DNA from: Paracoccus tibetensis | GTDB taxonomy: Bacteria; Pseudomonadota; Alphaproteobacteria; Rhodobacterales; Rhodobacteraceae | NCBI RefSeq assembly: GCF_900102505.1 | Contig: NZ_FMVT01000006.1 | Location: 186,001-250,000 of the forward strand | DNA length: 64,000 bases | Reading direction: 5' to 3' | Shown: piece by piece, positions 48,938 to 58,249 of the stretch | How positions within the stretch are numbered: position 1 is the stretch's first letter | Layout of the letters: each line of letters starts with the position of its first letter | Program-made: the position numbers and the translations under genes | Notes under the pieces: model-generated | The model's input: the letters and a program-made list of their open reading frames with translations, nothing else | Told to the model about the DNA's origin: nothing | Databases searched by the model: none

Positions 48938-50208
48938 TCTGGGTCGGCGGTGCCGGCCTCGGGCTTCTCTTCATCGGCGTGCCGGTGGCCTTCGCGCTCG
49001 GCCTTGCCGGCATGCTGGGCGTCTGGCTGTCGGGCATCCCGCTCAGCGTGACGGCGACGCGGCTCTTCACGGGCGTCGACAGCTTCGTCTTCCTGGCGGT
49101 GCCCTTCTACATCCTGGCAGCCGAGATCATGAGCCAGGGCGGCATCACCGCGCGGCTGATCTCGATCGCCTCCATGGCGACGGGCTGGCTGCGCGGCGGG
49201 ACGGCCTATGCCAATATCGGCACCTCGGTCATGTTCGCGGGCATCTCGGGCTCGGCGGTGGCCGATGCGGCGGCGCTTGGCCGGGTCTTCACCGAGGAGA
49301 TGCCGAAGGAGGGATACACGCGCGAGTATTCCGCCGCCGTCACCGCCGCCTCGTCGATCATCGGGCCGATCATCCCGCCCTCGGGCCTTGCGATCATCAT
49401 GGCGGCGGTCACGGGACTGTCGGTCATCGACCTCTTTCTGGCCGGCATCGGGCCGGGCCTGCTGATGGCCGCCGCCTGCGCGGCCGTCGTGGCCATCGGC
49501 GCGCTGCGCGGGCAGCTGCCGCGCCCGCGCCGCCGGGCGCCCACCGGCGAGAGCGCGGCGAAGATGACCATCGAGGCGCTCGCGGTCATCACCCTGCCGG
49601 TCATCATCGTCGGCGGCATGATCGCCGGGATATACACCGCGACCGAGGGCGGCGGCATCGCCGTCGTCTACGCCATCTTCCTGTCGGTCGTCGTCTTCCG
49701 CGCCATGACGCTGCACGGGCTGTGGCTGGCGTTCCTGCGCGCGGCGCGCACCTCGGCCAGCATCTACCTGCTGGTCGCCGCCGCCACGATCCTCTCCTAC
49801 GCGCTGAACCTTCTGGGCATCGCCTCCTGGGTGGCCGGGACCGCCAGCATCTTCCAGGACAGCCCGATCCTGTTCCTCTTCGCCGTGGCGCTGCTGATGC
49901 TGGTCCTCGGCACCTTCCTCGACATCGGCGCCGCCATCCTGATCTTCGCGCCGCTGCTGATGCCGGTGGTGCGCGAGCTGGGAATCGACCCGCTGCAAGC
50001 CGCCATGGTCATCATGCTGACGCTGGCGATGGGCCTCGTGACGCCGCCGGTGGGGGTGGTGCTGTTCGTCGTCATGCGCGTCGGGCGGATCGGGCTCATC
50101 CCGCTGATGCGGGCGCTGGTCCCGTTCCTCATCGCCCAGCTTGTCGCCATCGCGATCATCTGCCTCGTGCCCGGCATCTCGTCCTGGCTGCCCAGCCTTC
50201 TCAACTGA
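48934..50208 (+). CDS. dctM: TRAP transporter large permease (DctM)
   Basis: A 424-aa inner-membrane protein with about 12 spans. Diagnostic segments: VMFAGISGSAVADAAALGRV, SIIGPIIPPSGLAIIMAAVT and MGLVTPPVGVVLFVVMRVGR. It is the sodium-driven channel of the importer. The dehydratase gene starts 14 bases after it. Confidence 0.93.
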   Translation: MIWVGGAGLGLLFIGVPVAFALGLAGMLGVWLSGIPLSVTATRLFTGVDSFVFLAVPFYILAAEIMSQGGITARLISIASMATGWLRGGTAYANIGTSVMFAGISGSAVADAAALGRVFTEEMPKEGYTREYSAAVTAASSIIGPIIPPSGLAIIMAAVTGLSVIDLFLAGIGPGLLMAAACAAVVAIGALRGQLPRPRRRAPTGESAAKMTIEALAVITLPVIIVGGMIAGIYTATEGGGIAVVYAIFLSVVVFRAMTLHGLWLAFLRAARTSASIYLLVAAATILSYALNLLGIASWVAGTASIFQDSPILFLFAVALLMLVLGTFLDIGAAILIFAPLLMPVVRELGIDPLQAAMVIMLTLAMGLVTPPVGVVLFVVMRVGRIGLIPLMRALVPFLIAQLVAIAIICLVPGISSWLPSLLN

Positions 50209-50221
50209 CGGAACGTCCCCC

Positions 50222-51394
50222 ATGAAGATCACCGGCATCAGCACCACGGTCGTGAACGCGATCCACCGCAACTGGATCTTCGTGAAGGTCCAGACCGACC
50301 AGCCGGGCTTGCATGGCTGGGGCGAGGCGACGCTGGAATGGAAGACCCGCGCCGTCTGCGGCGCCGTCGAGGACCTCGCCCCCTTCGTCATCGGCGAGGA
50401 CCCCCGCCGGATCGAGCACATCTTCGCCAGGATGACCCGCTTCAGCTTCTGGCCGCTCGGCGCGATCGGCCTGTCGGCAGTTTCGGCGATCGACCAGGCG
50501 CTGTGGGACATCAAGGCCAAGGATCTCGGCGTTCCGGTCTGGCAGCTTCTGGGCGGGCAGGTCCGCGACAAGGTGCGCGTCTACACCCACCTGCGCCGCG
50601 CGAAGATCGGCGCGCAGGTCGGCACCGAGGACATCGGCGCCTTCTGCGACGCGGTGCAGGAAACCGTCGAGATGGGCTACAACGCGGTAAAGCTGGGCTT
50701 CGTGCCCTATTGCGGCTACGAGGCCGAACTGCGCGACGTGCTGCATGTCGAGAAGACGGCGCAGGCCGTACGCGAACGGGTCGGCGAGGGCGTCGCCATC
50801 ATGACCGACTTCCACGGCCGCCCCGCCTCGGTCGAGGCTGCCCGCGCCTTCATCGAGGTCATCGCGCCCATTCGCCCCCTCTTCGTGGAAGAGCCGATCC
50901 AGCCCGGCAACGCCGCCGCCATGGCCGATCTGTCCCGCCGCGTGTCCTGCCCGCTGGCCACCGGCGAGCGGCTCTTCACCCCGCGCGAGTTTGCAGAACT
51001 CGCCGAGTTGCGCGCCGTCAGCCATGTCCAGCCCGACCTCAGCCATTGCGGCGGGCTGACTGGCGGGCGTCGCATCGCGGCCATCGCGGAGGCCGGGCAG
51101 ATGGGCATCGCCCCGCACAACCCGATGGGCCCGGTGGCGGGCGCCGTCGCGCTGCATTTCGACGTCGCGACCCCGAACTTCCTGATCCAGGAAGAGGCGG
51201 TGGGTCTCGTGCCTTGGTTCGACGAGGTGTTCGCGCACCCGATGCGGCTTCAGGACGGCTGCTGGACCATCCCCGACGGCCCCGGCCTCGGCATCGAGAT
51301 CAATGAGGCCGCCGCCGCCCGCCACCCGTTCCAGCCCGAGGTCGTGCCCGCGCTGGACGCCATCCTGCCGGACGGCACCATCGCCAACTGGTGA
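50222..51394 (+). CDS. dgoD: Galactonate dehydratase-like enolase-superfamily enzyme
   Basis: A 390-aa enzyme from ATG 50222. Metal ligands and catalytic features of the mandelate-racemase group: IMTDFHGRPA, FVEEPIQP, TGERLF, the segment QPDLSHCGGLTG and HNPMGPVAGAVALHFD. These match galactonate dehydratase (dehydration of D-galactonate to 2-keto-3-deoxygalactonate). Related aldonate dehydratases cannot be excluded. Together with the TRAP importer it makes a sugar-acid uptake and first-step unit; no aldolase or KDG kinase is in the window. Confidence 0.85.
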   Translation: MKITGISTTVVNAIHRNWIFVKVQTDQPGLHGWGEATLEWKTRAVCGAVEDLAPFVIGEDPRRIEHIFARMTRFSFWPLGAIGLSAVSAIDQALWDIKAKDLGVPVWQLLGGQVRDKVRVYTHLRRAKIGAQVGTEDIGAFCDAVQETVEMGYNAVKLGFVPYCGYEAELRDVLHVEKTAQAVRERVGEGVAIMTDFHGRPASVEAARAFIEVIAPIRPLFVEEPIQPGNAAAMADLSRRVSCPLATGERLFTPREFAELAELRAVSHVQPDLSHCGGLTGGRRIAAIAEAGQMGIAPHNPMGPVAGAVALHFDVATPNFLIQEEAVGLVPWFDEVFAHPMRLQDGCWTIPDGPGLGIEINEAAAARHPFQPEVVPALDAILPDGTIANW

Positions 51395-51409
51395 GGGCGC
51401 CGCCGCGCC

Positions 51410-52396
51410 TCACCAAAGCTGGTGAACATGCGGCGCGATCCGCGCCCGGTAAAGCTCGCGCAGCGTGGCCATCACCTCGGGCGGCAGCGGGGCCAGATCG
51501 CTGGCCGCGGCGTTGCCCTGCGCCTGCGCCGCCGTCCGGGCGCCGGGGATGACGACGCTTACCGCCTCTTCCATCAGGATCCAGCGCAGCGCGAACTGCG
51601 CCATCGGCACTCCCTCGGGCACCAGCGCCCGCAGCTCCTCGACCACCTCGAGCGCCAGGTCGAAGGGCACGCCCGCGAAGGTCTCGCCCTTGTCGAAGGC
51701 CTCGCCGTTGCGGTTGAAGGCGCGGTGATCGTCCGCCGCGAAGGCCGTTGTCGCGCTCATCTTGCCGGTCAGCAGCCCCGAGGCCAGCGGCACGCGCACG
51801 ATCACGGCGACGCCCCGCGCCTGCGCCTCGCGGAAGAACAGCGCGGCGGGGCGCTGGCGGAAGATGTTGTAGATGATCTGGACCGAGGCGACGCCCGGGT
51901 ACTCGATCGCCTTCAGCCCCTCCTCGACCTTCTCGACCGAGACGCCGTAACGGGCAAGCTTGCCGTCCGCGACCAGGTCGTCCAGCGCGGCGAAGACCTC
52001 TGGGCGGTAGAAGACCTCGGTCGGCGGGCAGTGGAGTTGCAGCAGGTCCAGCCGCTCGGTCCCGAGGTTGCGCAGCGAACGCTCGACAAAGCCCGCAAGC
52101 GCTTCCTTGGTGTAGCCGTCGGCGGTGTGCGGCGACAGGCGCCGGCCGGCCTTGGTGGCGACGAAGGGCCGGGCGCCGCCGCGTTCCTTCAGCACCTCGG
52201 CGATGATCCGTTCCGACCGGCCGTCGCCATAGACGTCGGCCGTGTCGATGAAGCTGGTGCCGGCGTCGAGCGCCGCGTGCAGGGCCGCCCGCGCATCCGC
52301 TTCGGACACCTCGCCCCAGGAGCCGCCGATGGCCCATGCGCCGAAGCCGATCTCGGACACGGTGCGGCCGGTGCTGCCGAACTTGCGTTCCTTCAT
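51410..52396 (-). CDS. Aldo/keto reductase
   Basis: A 328-aa NADPH-type enzyme from ATG 52396 (GGAGGA upstream). The catalytic tetrad is visible: Asp52, Tyr57, Lys82 and His122 (TADVYG; ATKAGR; LQLHC). It may oxidise a sugar to a lactone before hydrolysis to an aldonate, as in D-threo-aldose or L-galactose dehydrogenases, which would feed the dehydratase it converges on. It faces the ArsR-like regulator of the arabinofuranosidase locus, so it could belong to either. Confidence 0.88.
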   Translation of the reverse strand: MKERKFGSTGRTVSEIGFGAWAIGGSWGEVSEADARAALHAALDAGTSFIDTADVYGDGRSERIIAEVLKERGGARPFVATKAGRRLSPHTADGYTKEALAGFVERSLRNLGTERLDLLQLHCPPTEVFYRPEVFAALDDLVADGKLARYGVSVEKVEEGLKAIEYPGVASVQIIYNIFRQRPAALFFREAQARGVAVIVRVPLASGLLTGKMSATTAFAADDHRAFNRNGEAFDKGETFAGVPFDLALEVVEELRALVPEGVPMAQFALRWILMEEAVSVVIPGARTAAQAQGNAAASDLAPLPPEVMATLRELYRARIAPHVHQLW

Positions 52397-52454
52397 ATCG
52401 TCTCTCCTCCTGCCTTGCGGGCGCGAAGCTCCGCCGCGCCGCCACACAGTTCGC

Positions 52455-52478
52455 TTGATTGGATCAGGAACCCTGATA
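52455..52478. promoter_or_regulatory. Operator-like site upstream of the ArsR-type regulator
   Basis: Contains the palindrome ATCAGG-AAC-CCTGAT within a 24-bp block matching the site at 55075-55098 at 18 of 24 positions. It lies between the aldo/keto reductase and regulator starts. Confidence 0.6.
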
Positions 52479-52509
52479 TTCATCGTGGAACCTGAACCGC
52501 CGCGTGATC

Positions 52510-53436
52510 ATGAGCAACCAGATAATCGTCGTCGACCCGCTCGAGCGCCCGGACATCCTGCGCAGCCTTGCCAGCGAGGTGCGGGTCCGCATCCTCGAGC
52601 ACCTGACCAGGAAGGGGCCGCGGAACGTGAACCAGGTCGCGGACGAGCTGGACCTGCCGCAGTCCACCGTCTCGTCCAACATCCAGGTGCTGGTGGATGC
52701 GGGCCTTGTACAGACCCGCTCGGAGAAGGGGCGCAAGGGCAGCCAGAAGATCTGCCATTCGACCTTCACCGAACTGCTGATCGCCTTCAAGGACCGCGAG
52801 CCCGCGCAGGCGGCGGACACGATCGACGTGGCCATGCCCATCGGCCTATACACCCGCGCCGAGGTCTCGGCGCCCTGCGGTCTCTGCTCGCCCGAAGGGG
52901 TGATCGGGCTTCTGGACGTGCCGGACACCTTCCTCGACCCAGACCGGATGCGGGCGGGGCTTTTGTGGTTCACCCGCGGCTTCGTGGAATACCAGTTCCC
53001 CAACAACGCCAAGCTCGCCGGCACCGCCGTCGCCGCACTGGAACTGTCGGTCGAGCTGTCATCCGAGGTGCCGGGCACGGCGAAGAACTGGCCCTCGGAC
53101 ATCACCGCGGTCATCAACGGGCGCGAGATCGACACCTGGACCTCGCCGGGCGACTTCGGGGACAAGCGCGGCAAGTTCACGCCCGACTGGTGGAAGCTGG
53201 CCGGCTCGCAATATGGCGATCTGAAGCGCTGGCGGGTGACGGCCGAGGGCACGTTCCGCGACGGGCAGCGCGTGTCGGACTGCCGGCTGGCGGACCTGGG
53301 GCTGAACGATCACCGCTCGATCCGCGTCCGCATCGGCGTCAAGGAGGACGCGCGGCACCCCGGCGGCCTCAACATCTTCGGCCGCGGCTTCGGCAACCAT
53401 GACCAGGACATCACGCTGCGTCTCGTGAGGGGCTAG
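52510..53436 (+). CDS. ArsR-like HTH regulator with a large ligand domain
   Basis: A 308-aa protein (GTG at 52504 possible). N-terminal winged helix about 15-80 (LASEVRVRILEHLTRKGPRN, then VADELDLPQSTVSSNIQVLV). The C-terminal 220 residues include SAPCGLCSPEGVIGLLDVPD and end in GFGNHDQDITLRLVRG; this region is too long for a metal-sensing ArsR protein and probably binds a sugar. It precedes the arabinofuranosidase by 98 bases and is the likely reader of the sites at 52455 and 55075. Confidence 0.78.
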   Translation: MSNQIIVVDPLERPDILRSLASEVRVRILEHLTRKGPRNVNQVADELDLPQSTVSSNIQVLVDAGLVQTRSEKGRKGSQKICHSTFTELLIAFKDREPAQAADTIDVAMPIGLYTRAEVSAPCGLCSPEGVIGLLDVPDTFLDPDRMRAGLLWFTRGFVEYQFPNNAKLAGTAVAALELSVELSSEVPGTAKNWPSDITAVINGREIDTWTSPGDFGDKRGKFTPDWWKLAGSQYGDLKRWRVTAEGTFRDGQRVSDCRLADLGLNDHRSIRVRIGVKEDARHPGGLNIFGRGFGNHDQDITLRLVRG

Positions 53437-53499
53437 GGCTCGCCTGTTTCTTCTTGACCTGACCACATCCCTCGCCAACACTACCCGAGGAGACGGTAT

Positions 53500-53518
53500 G
53501 AACCCGAGTAACGGGTTC
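53500..53518. promoter_or_regulatory. Perfect inverted repeat in the arabinofuranosidase leader
   Basis: GAACCCG-AGTAA-CGGGTTC, 7-bp arms, 16 bases before the abfA ATG. It could be an operator or an RNA hairpin near the ribosome binding site. Its arm shares ACCC/GGGT elements with the operators at 52455. Confidence 0.55.
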
Positions 53519-53534
53519 TGATCGGGGGAGAGAG

Positions 53535-55040
53535 ATGAAGGCAAGGGTCACGGCGCACAGCGCCTTCACGGTCGCGGATATCGACAAGCGGATCTACGGG
53601 TCCTTCCTCGAGCATCTGGGCCGCGCGGTCTATACCGGCATCTACGAGCCCGGCCACCCGACGGCGGACGCCAGCGGGATGCGCGGCGACGTGCTTGAGC
53701 TGGTGCGCGAGTTGGACACGCCGGTTTGCCGCTATCCGGGCGGCAACTTCGTCTCGGCCTATAACTGGGAGGACGGGATCGGCCCGAAGGACCAGCGGCC
53801 GAAGCGGCTAGACCTCGCCTGGCGCACGACCGAAAGCAACCAGGTCGGCATCCATGAGTTCGCGGACTGGGCCGAGAAGGCCGGGACCGAGATGATGCTG
53901 GCGGTGAACCTCGGCTCGCGCGGCCTCGACGAAGCCCGAGCCTTTGTCGAATACGTCAACCACAAGGGCGGCACCTACTGGTCGGACCTGCGCGCCAAGA
54001 ACGGGCGCAAGGACCCGTGGAACTGCCGCCTCTGGTGCCTCGGGAACGAGATGGACGGGCCTTGGCAGGTCGGCCACAAGTCCGCAGCCGAATACGGGCA
54101 TCTGGCGAACGAGACGGCCAAGGCGCTGCGCGGCCTCGATCCGACGCTGGAGCTGGTCGTCTGCGGCTCGTCCCATTCCGGCATGCCGACCTATCCGCAA
54201 TGGGAGGCGACGGTGCTGGAAGAGACCTATGACCAGGTCGATCACATCAGCCTGCACATGTATTTCGAGAACTACGAGAAGAACACGCGCGAGTTCCTCG
54301 CCCTGCCCGAGAAACTGGACACTTATATCGGTACGGTCGCCGGCGTCATCGACTACGTGAAGGCCAAGAAGCGGTCCAAGCGCAAGGTAACCATCTCCTT
54401 CGACGAATGGAACGTCTGGTATCACGAGCGCAAGGCCGATGCCGAGCGGATGCGGGACTGGGACTGGCCCGAGGCGCCGGTGCTGCTGGAGGACATCTAC
54501 AACTTCGAGGACGTCCTGCAGGTCGGCTGCATCCTCAACACCTTCATTCGCCGCGCGGATGTGGTGAAGATCGCCTGCATCGCGCAGCTGGTGAACGTGA
54601 TCGCCCCTATCATGACCGAGCCGGGCGGGGCGGCCTGGCGGCAGACGATCTACTGGCCGTTCCTGTTTGCTTCAAAGCACGGGCGCGGGACGGCGATGCA
54701 GCTGGCCGTCGAGGTGCCGGGCTACACCGCCGATCACGCGGCGCATGTGCCATGGCTCGACATCGCCGGGGTGCGCGACGACGACGCTGGCACGCTGACC
54801 TTCTTCGCGGTGAACCGGAACGGCGACGAGCCGCTGGAGGTCGATCTGGCGCTGGATGGCTTCGCTGCCCGCACGGTCGAGCATACGCTGATCCGCCATG
54901 ACGATCTGGAAGCGCGGAACACCAAGGACAACCCGGACAACGTGGCGCCGGTCAAGGGCGACGGGGCCGCCATCGGCGGCAAGGGGCTGCAGCTGGTGCT
55001 GCCGCCGCATTCCTACTCAATGATCCGGGTCGGGCTGTAA
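53535..55040 (+). CDS. abfA: Alpha-L-arabinofuranosidase, GH51, intracellular
   Basis: A 501-aa enzyme that releases arabinose from arabino-oligosaccharides. Acid/base Glu172 in CLGNEMDGPW and nucleophile Glu291 in SFDEWNVWY, the RYPGGNFVSAYNWEDGIGP substrate segment, and a C-terminal beta domain. There is no signal peptide, so it works on imported oligomers. The ABC importer genes follow at 55148, separated by a gap holding an operator-like site. The length is the GH51 norm. Confidence 0.95.
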   Translation: MKARVTAHSAFTVADIDKRIYGSFLEHLGRAVYTGIYEPGHPTADASGMRGDVLELVRELDTPVCRYPGGNFVSAYNWEDGIGPKDQRPKRLDLAWRTTESNQVGIHEFADWAEKAGTEMMLAVNLGSRGLDEARAFVEYVNHKGGTYWSDLRAKNGRKDPWNCRLWCLGNEMDGPWQVGHKSAAEYGHLANETAKALRGLDPTLELVVCGSSHSGMPTYPQWEATVLEETYDQVDHISLHMYFENYEKNTREFLALPEKLDTYIGTVAGVIDYVKAKKRSKRKVTISFDEWNVWYHERKADAERMRDWDWPEAPVLLEDIYNFEDVLQVGCILNTFIRRADVVKIACIAQLVNVIAPIMTEPGGAAWRQTIYWPFLFASKHGRGTAMQLAVEVPGYTADHAAHVPWLDIAGVRDDDAGTLTFFAVNRNGDEPLEVDLALDGFAARTVEHTLIRHDDLEARNTKDNPDNVAPVKGDGAAIGGKGLQLVLPPHSYSMIRVGL

Positions 55041-55074
55041 CAACCCGGATGCCGGATACATACCGCATTTTCCG

Positions 55075-55098
55075 TTGATCGAATCGGGAAACGCGATA
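55075..55098. promoter_or_regulatory. Operator-like site upstream of the importer genes
   Basis: Contains ATCGGG-AAA-CGCGAT, a near-palindrome corresponding position by position to the site at 52455-52478 (18 of 24 bases equal). It lies 50 bases before the importer start at 55148. Part of it also resembles a -35 box (TTGATC). Confidence 0.6.
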
Positions 55099-55147
55099 CC
55101 GTTTGCTGGGAGATTGCGGCCGGGCGCGCCGCGACAGGGAGGAAAGC

Positions 55148-56419
55148 ATGACGATTCACAACGCGATCAAGGCTGCGGTGGTGGCGGCCGTGGGCTTTGG
55201 CACCGCCGCGCAGGCGCAGGAGACGGTGGTCTGGTGGGACTTCCTCGGCGGCGGCGACGGCGCCCGGATGAAGCAGCTGATCGACCGCTTCAACCAAGAG
55301 CATCAGGGCGAGATCACCATCGACGCGACGACGCTGGAATGGGGCATGCCCTTCTACACCCGCGTGCAGACCGCCGCCGCCGTGGGCGAGGCCGCCGACG
55401 TCATCATGTATCACGCAAGCCGCATCCCGCTGGCGGTGGAGCAGGGCATCCTCCAGCCCCTGACGGCCGAGGACTGGCAGGCGATGGGCCTCGGCCAGGA
55501 CGATTACGCGCCGGCGACTTGGGACGCGGTGACGGTGGAGGACCAGCAATACGCGGTGCCCTTCGACACCCATCCCATCGTTCTCTACTTCAACAAGGAC
55601 ATCCTGGAAGCCGCCGGCGTCCTGGACGAGAACGGGCTGCCGATGGGCATGGACAGCCGCGAAGGCTTCACCGAGACGCTGCGCGCGCTCAAGGAGCATG
55701 GCGTCCGCTTCCCGCTCGGCTCGGTCACGGCGGACGGCAACTTCATGTTCCGCACCATCTATTCGCTCATGGGTCAGCAGGATGGCGAGCTGATGACGGA
55801 TGGCGAGTTCCTGGCCGGCGACAACGGCGAGAAACTGGAGAACGCGCTGTCGGTCCTGGCCGAATGGACGGATGAGGGGCTGCAATCGACCTATACCGAC
55901 TATCCCGCCACCGTCGCGCTGTTCACCAGCGGCGAGGCGGCGATGATGATCAACGGCGTGTGGGAGGTTCCGACGATGACGGACCTGTCCGCGCAAGGCC
56001 AGTTGTTCGAATGGGGCGCGGTCGAGCTGCCGGTGATCTTCGACCATCCCTCGACCTATGCCGACAGCCACGCGTTCGCGATCCCCGCCAACCGCGGCCG
56101 CGAGATGGCGCCCGAAAAGCGGGCGGCGGTGCTGGAGGTGATCTCGTGGATGGCGAACAACTCGCTGTTCTGGGCGACGGCGGGGCATATCCCGGCTTAC
56201 GAGTCCGTCACCGCCTCGGCCGAGTATCAGGCGATGGAGCCGAACGCGACCTATTCCTCGCTGACGCAGAACATGATCTTCGACCCGCGCTCGCCGCTGG
56301 CCGGGATCTCGGGGCCGATCTTCGACGTCATGTCCACCTATTTCGTGCCGACCCTGAACGGCGAGATGGAGCCGGCCGAAGCCGTCGAGATGATCCGGGA
56401 CGAGCTGAACGCTTTGTGA
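55148..56419 (+). CDS. ABC transporter sugar-binding protein (arabino-oligosaccharide type)
   Basis: A 423-aa periplasmic protein from ATG 55148 (GGGAGG upstream). Signal peptide about 1-23. Typical features: VVWWDFLGGGDGARMKQLID, EVPTMTDLS region, and LFTSGEAAMMINGVWEVPTM. Binding of arabino- or xylo-oligosaccharides is inferred from the adjacent GH51 enzyme. Confidence 0.9.
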   Translation: MTIHNAIKAAVVAAVGFGTAAQAQETVVWWDFLGGGDGARMKQLIDRFNQEHQGEITIDATTLEWGMPFYTRVQTAAAVGEAADVIMYHASRIPLAVEQGILQPLTAEDWQAMGLGQDDYAPATWDAVTVEDQQYAVPFDTHPIVLYFNKDILEAAGVLDENGLPMGMDSREGFTETLRALKEHGVRFPLGSVTADGNFMFRTIYSLMGQQDGELMTDGEFLAGDNGEKLENALSVLAEWTDEGLQSTYTDYPATVALFTSGEAAMMINGVWEVPTMTDLSAQGQLFEWGAVELPVIFDHPSTYADSHAFAIPANRGREMAPEKRAAVLEVISWMANNSLFWATAGHIPAYESVTASAEYQAMEPNATYSSLTQNMIFDPRSPLAGISGPIFDVMSTYFVPTLNGEMEPAEAVEMIRDELNAL

Positions 56420-56477
56420 TCCCGGCCGCCGCGGCCCCTTGGCCGGGCCGCGGCGCAGCTTTCCCGAAGGACAACCG

Positions 56478-57359
56478 ATGCTGACCAACCGCCGCAAGGA
56501 CGCCTGGATCGCTGCCGTTCTGGTGGCGCCGTTCCTGGCCATCTACCTTCTGGTCTTCGTCTATCCGACGATACAGATGGTCATGACCTCCTTCACCGAC
56601 GCCCCGCTGATCGGCGACGGCGCCTTCGTCGGCACCGAGAATTACGAGCGTCTGCCAAGCGATCCGCGCTTCCGCACCGCCGCCTGGAACACCGCCTACT
56701 TCGTCGCGCTGACCGTGATCCCCGGCACCATCGTCGCGCTGGCCATCGCGCTTGGGGTCTCGCGCCTTGCCGGGCGGATGCAGGCCGCCATTCTGGCGCT
56801 GTTCTTCCTGCCCTACATCCTGCCGGTCTCGGTCGTCTACCTGATCTGGGACTGGGTGCTGAACTTCCAGTTCGGCATCCTGATGCATCTCTTCGACCTG
56901 TTGGGCATCGACCGGGTGCCGATCACCAAGTCGCGCGACTGGTTCATGCCGGCGGTGGCGGTGGTGACGATCTGGTGGACCTCGGGCTTTTCCATCCTGC
57001 TGTTCCTTGCCGGCCTGCGGTCGATCCCGCCCGAGATCTACGAGGCGGCCGAGCTGGACAATGCCGGGCGCTGGACCACGTTCCGCCGGATCACCTGGCC
57101 GCTGCTGTGGCCGGTCACCTCGCTGGTCTTCACGATCAGCCTGATCTCGCAGCTGAAGATCTTCGACCAGGTCTACCTGTTCTCGCAGGGCGGTCGGCCG
57201 AACGACAACCTCGTGCTGGTCTACTACATCTTCCAGCGCGCCTTCCAGCAGAACCAGAGCGGGCGGGCCGCCGCCGTCGCCGTGGTGCTGTTCATCCTGG
57301 TGATCGTCGTCTCGGTGCTGCAGTTCCAGCTTCTGCGCCTTGCGGGGGGCCGCAAATGA
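56478..57359 (+). CDS. Sugar ABC transporter permease 1
   Basis: A 293-aa MalF-type inner-membrane protein with six spans. EAA loop EAAELDNAGRWTTFRRITWP. ATG 56478 has GAAGGA seven bases upstream. The second permease overlaps it by 4 bases. Confidence 0.9.
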   Translation: MLTNRRKDAWIAAVLVAPFLAIYLLVFVYPTIQMVMTSFTDAPLIGDGAFVGTENYERLPSDPRFRTAAWNTAYFVALTVIPGTIVALAIALGVSRLAGRMQAAILALFFLPYILPVSVVYLIWDWVLNFQFGILMHLFDLLGIDRVPITKSRDWFMPAVAVVTIWWTSGFSILLFLAGLRSIPPEIYEAAELDNAGRWTTFRRITWPLLWPVTSLVFTISLISQLKIFDQVYLFSQGGRPNDNLVLVYYIFQRAFQQNQSGRAAAVAVVLFILVIVVSVLQFQLLRLAGGRK

Positions 57360-58198
57360 GCGCGCAAACCTTGGGCCGCATGAACCTCGGCGCCGGGATC
57401 ATCTCGGTCCTGACGCTGCTGGCCGCGCTGATCTGGGCCTTCCCGCTCTACTGGGGCGTCATCTCGTCCTTGAAGCCCGAGACCGAGGTCGTCCGCCCCT
57501 TCATCGAGCTGTGGCCCGACAACCTGACCTTCGAGCATTACATCCACGCACTGACCGCGACGCAGATCGGGCGCTGGTATGTCAACTCCATCGCGGTGGC
57601 GGTGGGGGTGACGGTCATCACCATCATCTCGTCCATGCTCTGCGGCTATGCGCTGTCGCAGCTGCGCTTTCCGGGGCGCAAGCTGCTGTGGTGGCTGATC
57701 CTCGCCAGCTTCATGGTCCCGACGCAGGCGCTGATCATCAACCATTTCGTGCTTGTCGCGGATCTGGGGCTGCTGAACACATGGGCCGGGATCATGCTGC
57801 CGCAGCTGATCCACCCGGTGATCATCATCGTCTACAAGCAGTTCTTCGACCAGGTGCCGCAGGACTTCCGCGAGGCGGCGGTGATGGACAATGCGGGCGA
57901 GTTCCGCATCCTCTTCAAGGTCTACCTGCCGATGAACTGGGGCGTGACCACGGCGCTGTCGATCGTCTGCTTCATCTGGACCTGGAACGCCTTCCTCTGG
58001 CCCTTCCTGTCGGTCACCCGCACCGAGATGATGACGATCACCGTCGGCATCACCCAGGTCAGCGACGCCTTCGGGGTCTATTACGCGCGCGAGCTGGCGG
58101 CGGCGGTGCTGGCGGGCCTGCCCGTGGCGCTGGCCTACCTGATCTTCCAGCGCAAGGTGACCGAGGCGATCACCCTGTCGGCCGGGATCAAGGGATAG
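57356..58198 (+). CDS. Sugar ABC transporter permease 2
   Basis: A 280-aa MalG-type inner-membrane protein with six spans. EAA loop EAAVMDNAGEFRILFKVYLP; C-terminus VTEAITLSAGIKG. Last gene of the rightward operon, followed by a strong terminator. The ATPase lies across that terminator on the other strand. Confidence 0.9.
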   Translation: MSAQTLGRMNLGAGIISVLTLLAALIWAFPLYWGVISSLKPETEVVRPFIELWPDNLTFEHYIHALTATQIGRWYVNSIAVAVGVTVITIISSMLCGYALSQLRFPGRKLLWWLILASFMVPTQALIINHFVLVADLGLLNTWAGIMLPQLIHPVIIIVYKQFFDQVPQDFREAAVMDNAGEFRILFKVYLPMNWGVTTALSIVCFIWTWNAFLWPFLSVTRTEMMTITVGITQVSDAFGVYYARELAAAVLAGLPVALAYLIFQRKVTEAITLSAGIKG

Positions 58199-58201
58199 AA
58201 G

Positions 58202-58231
58202 AACCCGCGCCTCTTGCGGAGGCGCGGGTTT
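58202..58231. terminator. Bidirectional terminator
   Basis: Stem AACCCGCGCCTC (58202-58213) with GAGGCGCGGGTT (58219-58230), loop TTGCG, then TTT. It serves both the permease operon and the convergent ATPase gene. Confidence 0.8.
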
Positions 58232-58249
58232 ATCTGTGCCGTTTGGGTG

